Source: Planctomycetota bacterium (GTDB lineage: Bacteria; Planctomycetota; UBA1135; UBA2386). From it: 64,000 nt of DNA. The translations under genes and the position numbers were made by a program. The notes beneath the pieces were generated by a model that saw only the letters and a program-made list of their open reading frames with translations, was not told the origin of the DNA and did not search any database. Location of the stretch: positions 1-64,000 of the forward strand of contig JANQJF010000014.1 of the NCBI GenBank assembly GCA_028281765.1, written 5' to 3'. Of the stretch, positions 24,504 to 31,301 are shown piece after piece (the first letter of the stretch is position 1; each line of letters opens with the position of its first letter).

Positions 24504-25514
24504 TGTCGCAAGCTCCTCGCCGCGCGCACCCCGGCGTCCCGCGCCGCCGAGTGCTGCGACGTTCGTCCGGGTCGTCGCACGGGGTACAGCGCGGCCGGAC
24601 CGAGCCATGAGCTCCCGCGCACGACACGCATGGCGCCCGCCGGCAGCTCGATTGCTGCCTGGGTCCTGCCGTCGATCGTCCGCGCTTCCCTCGGACCCGG
24701 GGGAAGCATCGCTGCACCACTCACTCACATTGCCGAGCAGATGATGGAATCCGCTGGAGTCCGGCTCCATCGACGTGATCGGTGCGAGTCCGGGATAGCC
24801 GTCGTCGAAACGAACCAATGGCGCGACCGGCTGGAATCGCGCGTGGGACTCGTCGAGCAAGTTCGCGCCGTATTCCCAGTCGAGGTCGTCGCCAAACTCC
24901 CCTTCTCCGGAAGCCGCCCGGCACCACTCGAGCTGGCTCGGCATGCGCAGCCCGACGACGCGGAGAAGCTCGTAGCTCTGCGTCCACGGCACTCCGTTCG
25001 CCGGCTTGCCGACCTCGGTCAAGTTCCGCAAGTCGAGCAGACCGGCGTCGTAGAGCCGCAGGCCTTCTCGGCCCCCGGCCAGCCGAGACCACTGCCCTCG
25101 GCTCAGCTCGTGCTTCGCCAGGAAGAACGGTTCGACGGACGCGAATCCGTCCGCGCCCGCCGGCACGAGCACAAACACGACGCCGTGACGAGCGGCCAAG
25201 TCCAAATCGCCCGTCTCGTCGCGCACAGGAATCGCGCCGGAGCGCACGTGCGCGAACTCCTCGAGACCGCTGGAGGGATCGGCTCCCAGGGGAACCAATC
25301 CGACCTGCGGCCGGAGTTCGAATCCGCATCGCTCGCCGGTGCGAACCCGTCGCGCGCATTCCCGCCACGCGTCGGCAGCGCCGACCACGGTTCGTTCCAC
25401 CACCGTGCGCGACCACGCAAGACGCTCGCGGAGGTCTGGCAGGGTTTCGTCTCGCAGACGTTCGATCGCGATCTTCTGCTCTTCCAGTCGGTCGTGTAGG
25501 AACTGGTCCTCGGG
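24500..25514 (-). pseudogene. Truncated, frameshifted kinase/SUMF1 remnant
   Basis: The reading frame from about 25514 resembles residues ~690-1081 of the intact kinase-SUMF1 protein at 48557-51802: 'DQFLHDRL', 'LRPQVGLVPLGADP', 'VVFVLVPAGA', 'PFFLAKHELSRGQWSRLAGG', 'GLRMPSQLEWCRAA' and 'LLGNVSEWCSDASPG'. The kinase half, membrane helix and start are missing. At the run of five G (24699-24703, C on the coding strand) the frame breaks: removing one base joins it to the expected SUMF1 ending, with 'MRVVRGSSWLG', 'VRRPG' and 'DAGVRAARSLRQ', stopping at 24500. Without the shift, translation would run on into the sigma factor gene. A sequencing error at the homopolymer could explain the shift but not the missing 5' half. 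Confidence 0.75.
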
Positions 25515-25544
25515 CCGCCCGAAGGCGCGACCTCTGGAGCTCGG

Positions 25545-25711
25545 TCGTGAAGTGCGCCGGTATCGCGCATGGCAAGTTCCGCCACACCGCCTACGCGGTC
25601 CCACGCGGCGAGCGGATCGTCGTCGTCAGCCAGGGGCCGGATCTCGTCGAAGTCCTCCATCCGAAGACGGGCGCAAGCCTCGAACGCTGGACGACGTTTC
25701 GCAGGCGATGA
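25545..25711 (+). pseudogene. 3' remnant of an unidentified, possibly propeller-type, gene
   Basis: About 55 codons with protein-like composition end at a TGA: 'KCAGIAHGKFRHTAYAV', 'GERIVVVSQGPDLVEVLHP', 'TGASLERWTTF'. The 'VVVSQGPDLVEVLHPKTGA' part resembles a blade of a PQQ- or WD-type beta-propeller. No start or earlier domain is present: the sequence to its left is the kinase/SUMF1 remnant on the other strand. Evidence is limited to composition and pattern. Confidence 0.35.
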
Positions 25712-25721
25712 CGCCGCCGGA

Positions 25722-27455
25722 TCAGAACCCGACGACACCCTCGACGTAGTTCGACACGTGCACACCGAGCGAATTCGCGCCCGGGTCCACGACGGCAGAC
25801 TGCAGGATCAGAGGGATGCCGATGTTCGAAGTGACGTTCGGAATCGGACCGAGAGAGTAGACCGCCAATCCGGGAATCTGCGTCTGCATGGCCTGAGCCG
25901 GCAGGTCGTTGCTCGCGTAGAGCACGCCACGCAAATCCGGGAAGACCGGGCTGAGGTCGAGGTTCAGGTTCGAGAATCCGATCATCATCCAGGTCGACGT
26001 CGCTGTCGGGGAGACGTTCTTGAGGACGACATCGAGCGAACCACCGAGCTGCGGCAGCGTCGTCGGCTCGAGGCGCAGCGGCGGCTCTTGGAGATCGTAC
26101 GGACTCGCCGACGAGTCGATGAAGAACTGAAAGATCGTCGGGTCCGTCCCAGAATCCGCCGGGAACGTGAAGTCGCTACCGCCCGGGTTCGCCGCACCGC
26201 CCCCGGCCGTGCAACCGATCAGCACGGGCTTCTGCGGCGTCACGGTCATTCCCCCGGTGTTCTCGAGGACGACCGCCCACTCACCGGTCGCGTGCAGCTG
26301 CGCCTGCACCGTGTAGATCGCGGAGCCACCGAAGCGCGCGATGTCCTTCCAGGTCACCGTCGCGTAGCTGTTGCCGTCCGTGAAGAAGTAGACGCCCCCG
26401 ATCGAATCCAAGTCCTCGGGATTCCAGTTCGTCCAGAACGGCGCAATCATGCCGCCGGTCTGGAACAGGAACTCTGGCAGCGAAGGGGAGCGATCCGAGC
26501 TGTCGGTGTTCGGCGCCAATAGGCGACCGTTCGAGTCGACGTCGAGACTGTTGACGATCTGCTGGTTCGGCATCTTGAAGCCGAACCCGAGGGCCGCGCG
26601 CTGGATGGTGTTGTCCCGATGGTCCAACTGCGTCCCGAGATTCGGGTCGAAGGTCGCGCCCAGGTCGGCGACGGCATAGCCCCCGTTGCCGTTCGGCAAG
26701 AACCCCCGGGTCACAGGAGTGCGGCATGCGACGCCACGTGCCCGCGCATCCGCCAGATCACAACCGTCGCCCACGATGTCGTAGCCGCCCACGCCGTTGG
26801 GAATCCACTCGAGCACCGCACCGCGGAGATCGAACTCCGTATCGCCGTAGAACTCGTACGCCGTTGGACGAAGTCCCGTCGAGATACCACCGACACCCCG
26901 AGGAAACGGCAACGCCTGGGACAGGTCGAAGGGTCCGGGATCGGTCGGGTTGCCGCCACAGATGCCGACCAATCCGCGCGATGCCACGCGATGGTCGTAC
27001 GCGAAGACGAAGCTGCCGTCCGGCCGCAGCGTCACCTGAAACGTGAACTGATCGCCGGGTCCACCGCCGAAGCGGGTCATGTCCCGCCATCGTACGGTCG
27101 CGAACGCTCCCTGAGGATCCGCGTGGAAGTAGACCTTGTCGGCGTTGGGATTCGTCGGGTCGAGGTCGTCCCAGAGGGGCGCGATCGTCGGGAAACTGCC
27201 GAGCAGTTCGACGACCGACGGCGTCGGATCCGTCGTGTCCGCACCGGCCGGCAGGATCCGTCCGTTCGAGTCGATGTCGATCGAGCTCGATGTCGAGCCA
27301 TCGGGCCACGGGAATGAGAATCCCAGCGGCATGCCACCGGCGACCGAGTCGTCGAACATGGAGAGAGCAGCGCCGAGCGGACTGGAGAAACACTGTCCGG
27401 AGACAGGCGTCGTGAGCAGCAACGCCGTGGCGAAGAGGAGCGAGGAGGGGTTCAT
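25722..27455 (-). CDS. Secreted protein with two NIDO-like domains and a C-terminal shared module
   Basis: A 577-residue exported protein (signal peptide ending about 'TTPVSG', residue 20). Two similar ~180-residue domains follow, each with 'lDvDSNGR', an 'IAPLWDDLDP' or 'IAPFWTNWNP' element, then 'A.V.W.D..RFGG' and a Phe-rich strand. This is the order seen in nidogen-like (NIDO) adhesion domains. The last ~115 residues are the shared module without its cysteines ('LPQLGGSLDVVLKNVS', 'DPGANSLGVHVSN'). Similar NIDO-like units occur in the 52776-55526 protein. It is probably a surface or matrix protein; binding partner unknown. Confidence 0.75.
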   Translation of the reverse strand: MNPSSLLFATALLLTTPVSGQCFSSPLGAALSMFDDSVAGGMPLGFSFPWPDGSTSSSIDIDSNGRILPAGADTTDPTPSVVELLGSFPTIAPLWDDLDPTNPNADKVYFHADPQGAFATVRWRDMTRFGGGPGDQFTFQVTLRPDGSFVFAYDHRVASRGLVGICGGNPTDPGPFDLSQALPFPRGVGGISTGLRPTAYEFYGDTEFDLRGAVLEWIPNGVGGYDIVGDGCDLADARARGVACRTPVTRGFLPNGNGGYAVADLGATFDPNLGTQLDHRDNTIQRAALGFGFKMPNQQIVNSLDVDSNGRLLAPNTDSSDRSPSLPEFLFQTGGMIAPFWTNWNPEDLDSIGGVYFFTDGNSYATVTWKDIARFGGSAIYTVQAQLHATGEWAVVLENTGGMTVTPQKPVLIGCTAGGGAANPGGSDFTFPADSGTDPTIFQFFIDSSASPYDLQEPPLRLEPTTLPQLGGSLDVVLKNVSPTATSTWMMIGFSNLNLDLSPVFPDLRGVLYASNDLPAQAMQTQIPGLAVYSLGPIPNVTSNIGIPLILQSAVVDPGANSLGVHVSNYVEGVVGF

Positions 27456-27653
27456 CCCGGGTACCGTTCGTGGACGCGAACAGGGTGCGAGACGGGGGTA
27501 GTCACGAACCCGGTAGACGACACTCTAGCCGATGGCGCCGCTCCGCGCATCGCCGAGGCCGCGTCGCACGCGCTCCACCGAAATCTGGAAGGGAACAGCC
27601 GTCCCACGACGCACGGCGTAGCCGCCCATGCGAGGGGCCTACGGGCGCACGAC

Positions 27654-29000
27654 CTACGGCGTCACGAGGTCGATACCGTAGGGACCGATCGGCACGAGGC
27701 CGTCACTGCACGTGAACAGCAGACCCCGATCCTCGGTCGTCGTCGTCGCCGGGTTCCAGTAGTGCAGATGCGCCCGAGACGGGCCGTACTGCACGTTCGA
27801 GAAGAACAGGCCGCCGTTTTCGTCGAACGCGAGTCCGCTCGGCTGCGCGAAGCCGTCGGCGAGCACCGTCGTCGCTCCGCTGTCGAGGTCACGCGCGATG
27901 ATGCGCCCGGATTGGCCGCCCCCACTTCCACCGCTGAGCGCCGGCACGTTGTAGACGAGCGTGTTCCCGCGCACCGCGAGATCGAAAGCCCAGATTCCGA
28001 TCGCGTAGAACGAGCCTGCCGTGTCGAACGCGGTGCCGAGCATGCTGACCACACCCGAAGCGTCGCGGCGGAACAGATCGAACCGGGCGGGCGTGCCGAT
28101 CGACACGCCGAAGAACAGGTCGCCGTTCGCGTCGACCGCGAGCCCGGTCGGGTTCGCGAGCGAACCGACGAGTTCCGTCACCGCGCCGGTGTCCGGATCC
28201 AGCGCGCGCACCGAACCGGCCTGCGCGTTGCTCCCACCACTCACGCTCGGATGCGTGAACACGACCTGGCCGTTCGCCCATTCGAGGTCGAAGCCGTGGG
28301 CCCCGAACATCACGAAACCGCCCCGGGTGTCGACGACGATGCCGAAGCTCGTCTCCTGACCGGTCGGATCCCGACGGAACAACTCGACGTGGAATCCGCC
28401 CGCGTGCAGTGCGCGGCCGAACCACAAGTTGCCCGCATCGTCGAACACCAGTCCGGTCGAAGTGACGCCGCCTTCACTCAACGGGGTTTCCCCGCTCGAA
28501 CCGTGCTGGACCACCCGACCCGGCGACACGCCGATCACCTGCGGGCGCGTCGCGACGATCGTGCTCTCCTCGAACACGATCTGACCAGGAGCGCTCACGC
28601 TGAGCCCATCCGGCGCGGTCGGGTCGAGCACGATCAGCTGCGTCGCGAGAGACCCAGGCGAGTCGAACTGCACGGGCGACTCGAACGGGCCGTCCCAGAT
28701 GCTCGGAATCGCGATCGACGAGGCCAGATCGAGGTTCAGCATCTGGCCGCCAGGAAGCGTCATCCCCGAGGGGACGAGCGGCGCGCCGGAAACCAGCACG
28801 GCCATCGGCTGTCCCTGAAGATGGGCGCCTGCGTCGAAGCTCACGGTTGCCGACTGTCCGATGCTCCGCGCGACGACCATCGGCGCGTCGGCGGTACCGC
28901 CGTGACCGTCGATCTCGAGATGGGCTCGATCGTGGTTGGTCTGGAACTGTGCCGTGGCGACGGACGTCAGCAGGGAGAACGCGACGAGGAAAGCACGCAT
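27654..29000 (-). CDS. Secreted beta-propeller-like protein
   Basis: A 448-residue protein starting at the ATG at 29000, with a signal peptide ending 'SVATAQ'. The first ~150 residues look like the shared surface module placed at the N-terminus ('PMAVLVSGAPLVPSGMTLPG', 'GGQMLNLDLASSIAIPSIWD'). The remainder has propeller-like repeats with NHL/SMP-30-type phrases such as 'TGLVFDDAGNLWFG', 'TGLAVDANGDLFFGV' and 'SGLAFDENGGLFFSN', spaced at about 100 residues. No catalytic residues were identified. It is probably a surface or periplasmic binding protein. Confidence 0.75.
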   Translation of the reverse strand: MRAFLVAFSLLTSVATAQFQTNHDRAHLEIDGHGGTADAPMVVARSIGQSATVSFDAGAHLQGQPMAVLVSGAPLVPSGMTLPGGQMLNLDLASSIAIPSIWDGPFESPVQFDSPGSLATQLIVLDPTAPDGLSVSAPGQIVFEESTIVATRPQVIGVSPGRVVQHGSSGETPLSEGGVTSTGLVFDDAGNLWFGRALHAGGFHVELFRRDPTGQETSFGIVVDTRGGFVMFGAHGFDLEWANGQVVFTHPSVSGGSNAQAGSVRALDPDTGAVTELVGSLANPTGLAVDANGDLFFGVSIGTPARFDLFRRDASGVVSMLGTAFDTAGSFYAIGIWAFDLAVRGNTLVYNVPALSGGSGGGQSGRIIARDLDSGATTVLADGFAQPSGLAFDENGGLFFSNVQYGPSRAHLHYWNPATTTTEDRGLLFTCSDGLVPIGPYGIDLVTP

Positions 29001-29252
29001 CGGAAGAGCCTCCGAGAGGTGTGAGTGGAGTCTAGGGCGAGCGACCCGCTCCGTCACTCGGAGCGGTCGTCGAGGCGCGCGTCGCGGATGCAGCCCCTCG
29101 ACACGAGGCGGGATCCGTTCGTCGCTCGGCACCAACCCGGGTAATTCACCCGGACCCTCCTTCCTGCGTAACGCCCGCAGACGCGCTGTCTTTTTGACGA
29201 GGACCACGCCGCCAGCCACACCTCACCCACACCTTCCACGGTGCTTCGAACG

Positions 29253-29732
29253 ATGAACGCGATCCCGACCCTCGTCTTGTTTCTGTTTTCTGTCCTCGCC
29301 GCTCCGTCGTCCCCGGCCACGACTTCGGAATCGTCGAAGCGCGGGAAGACCCGCTATTGGCCGACGACCGCCAAGGAGGTCGGCGTAGAAATCGACGGTT
29401 ACGACTTCGACTTCGAGGCGCCGATCAGCGCCAAGGGAGTCGTGGACGGGCCGTTCACCCACAACGGCGCCTACCGCATTCGCAAGAACGAGCTCGGCTC
29501 GCTTCACATGGCCGTCCATTTCGGCACCGACACGCGACAGCGCAACGACATGGACGTCGACCTGCGCATCGATGGCGACCAGGCGACGGTCACCGGGACG
29601 GTGCGCGGCAAGGACGTCGGCACCCGCACCGCAAACGTGCGCAAGGTCGGCAAGCACTTCGTCATCGAGTTCACCGTCCGAACGGGAAAAGGCAAGTCGA
29701 CGAAGCACACGATCCGCTGGCGCGCCCCGTGA
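29253..29732 (+). CDS. Small secreted protein of unknown function
   Basis: A 159-residue protein with a signal peptide ('AIPTLVLFLFSVLAAPSSPA') and then about 130 residues rich in beta-prone and basic segments ('KEVGVEIDGYDFDFEAPISA', 'VRGKDVGTRTANVRKVGKHF'). The family is not recognised; the length and alternating strands suggest a small beta-barrel or sandwich. A GTG at 29241 is an alternative start in the same frame. It ends 3 bases before the stop of the convergent kelch gene. Confidence 0.65.
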   Translation: MNAIPTLVLFLFSVLAAPSSPATTSESSKRGKTRYWPTTAKEVGVEIDGYDFDFEAPISAKGVVDGPFTHNGAYRIRKNELGSLHMAVHFGTDTRQRNDMDVDLRIDGDQATVTGTVRGKDVGTRTANVRKVGKHFVIEFTVRTGKGKSTKHTIRWRAP

Positions 29733-29735
29733 GCC

Positions 29736-31118
29736 TCAGGTTCCGATCGTGACCCGCAGGGCATTCGTGACGCGGGCCGGACCAAAGAGCGCGAAGATCG
29801 GCGGCTCGAACACGAGCGCCTGGGTCACGAACGAAAAGCCGAGCAGCGCGAAGTCCTGCGGGATCGGGAGCGACAAACTCGCGACGCCGCTCGGCGCGAG
29901 AAGCGAAAGCCCGTTGTCGAACGAGACGCGCCCGATGCAAGACTCCTGGAGGCCGAGCGCCGTCAACGGCGTCGGCGGCGTCTCGTTCAAGCTCAACGCG
30001 AGGTAGACGATTCCTGGATCCGGAGCCACACCACGCGCGCGGAACTCGAGGAGTGAACCGAGCCGCGGGCCGGTGCCGGCCGCGATCTCGAGGCTCGAGG
30101 CCGCGAAGAAGCCGCACGCGTTGCCGATCGAGTAGGCCCGCCCCTCCTCTTCATCCGTGAACTGTAGCTCCCAGGTCACGTCCGAGATCGGCAGGGCGCC
30201 TTCGAACGCCACCATCGTGTCGCGCACGAAGTCCCACGCCACCGACTTACCGAGCAGCTCGGTGATGTCGCCGTCGACCTCGATCTCGCTCCAGTCGGTG
30301 CCGTCGAACTGCCACAGATCGCCCGTCAACACGACGGCCTGCGGCACGAGCGGGTTCGGCACGAGCACGCCGCCAAACAGCAGCACGCGCGAATTCGTGA
30401 AGTCGTAGGCGAGCTGCGCGGAATAGCGCGGCGCCGGCGCGCTGTTCGTGGTCGCCACGGACCAGTCCGCGCCGTCCCAGATCCAGGTTTCGTCGAGCGC
30501 CGGAGTCCCCGTCTCGGTTCCGCCGAACATCACGACGCCGACGCCGAACGCGTCGGCCATCGCGTGACCTGCGCGTCGCGACGGCGAGCTCGCGGGGAAC
30601 TGCGGCGTCCAGTTCACGCCGTCGAAGGTCCAGGTGTCGTCGAGCAGCTGCCCTTGGACGCCCTGTCCGCCGAACAACACGACTTGGTTCGTGACCGAGT
30701 CGTAGGACAACGCGGCCGCAACCCGTGCGGGTGGCGAGAAGGGCGTCACCACCTGAGCCCAGTCGGTGCCGTCCCACTGCCAGGTCTCGTCGAGGAAGGT
30801 GCCGTCCTCCGCCTGTCCGCCGAAGACGACGATCCGGTTCGTCGCGAAGTCGAACGTGCGCGCGGCGCCGAAGACCGCATTCGGGGCGGCAGAAGCCCCT
30901 GAGTCCGCCCAGTTCCGTCCGTCCCACAGCCAGGTCTGGCCGCCGGTCAGCAGGACCGTGCTCAGAGTCTGGACCTCGTAGGTCAAGACGCCACCAGCGT
31001 TCGCTGGAGGCACGACGCCATTTTGCGGTGCCACCCGCAGCCAGCCGACATCCGGCTGGGCGGCCAGCAGAGAAGCCGCGCTGGCGAACGAGATCAGGAA
31101 AGTCGTGGTCGTGTTCAT
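29736..31118 (-). CDS. Secreted kelch-repeat protein with C-terminal shared module
   Basis: A 460-residue exported protein (signal peptide to about 'ASLLAAQ'). About six kelch-type repeats follow, each with a 'YD..tNqVVLFGGQ' strand and a 'TW.WDG.dW' strand, giving a beta-propeller of about 300 residues. The last ~130 residues form the shared module ('IGNACGFFAASSLEIAAGTG', 'PRLGSLLEF', 'LQESCIGRVS'). It is divergent from the sigma factor fusion gene across 183 bases, which may hold the promoters of both. Likely a surface-exposed binding protein. Confidence 0.8.
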   Translation of the reverse strand: MNTTTTFLISFASAASLLAAQPDVGWLRVAPQNGVVPPANAGGVLTYEVQTLSTVLLTGGQTWLWDGRNWADSGASAAPNAVFGAARTFDFATNRIVVFGGQAEDGTFLDETWQWDGTDWAQVVTPFSPPARVAAALSYDSVTNQVVLFGGQGVQGQLLDDTWTFDGVNWTPQFPASSPSRRAGHAMADAFGVGVVMFGGTETGTPALDETWIWDGADWSVATTNSAPAPRYSAQLAYDFTNSRVLLFGGVLVPNPLVPQAVVLTGDLWQFDGTDWSEIEVDGDITELLGKSVAWDFVRDTMVAFEGALPISDVTWELQFTDEEEGRAYSIGNACGFFAASSLEIAAGTGPRLGSLLEFRARGVAPDPGIVYLALSLNETPPTPLTALGLQESCIGRVSFDNGLSLLAPSGVASLSLPIPQDFALLGFSFVTQALVFEPPIFALFGPARVTNALRVTIGT

Positions 31119-31301
31119 CGATCGAACAGATGCCCCCGCCGCGGGTTCTGGTTCAGTCGGATCGATAATCTCGCACCGGCTGAACCAGATCACGGGCCGC
31201 TGTCATCTCCCTTCTGTGAACTCCAACCCCAAGCACAGCAACGTTCCGAAACTCCCGCGACGGGAACAGCGAGGGTTGCGGCTGCGTAGACTGATCGACC
31301 G

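Noticed and set aside
23871..25604. One 577-residue SUMF1-sigma fusion protein
   Set aside because: The fusion depends on the base count in a G run, and the segment between is not SUMF1-like in that frame. The sigma factor has its own GAGGAG and ATG. Kept as a finding, not as a gene.
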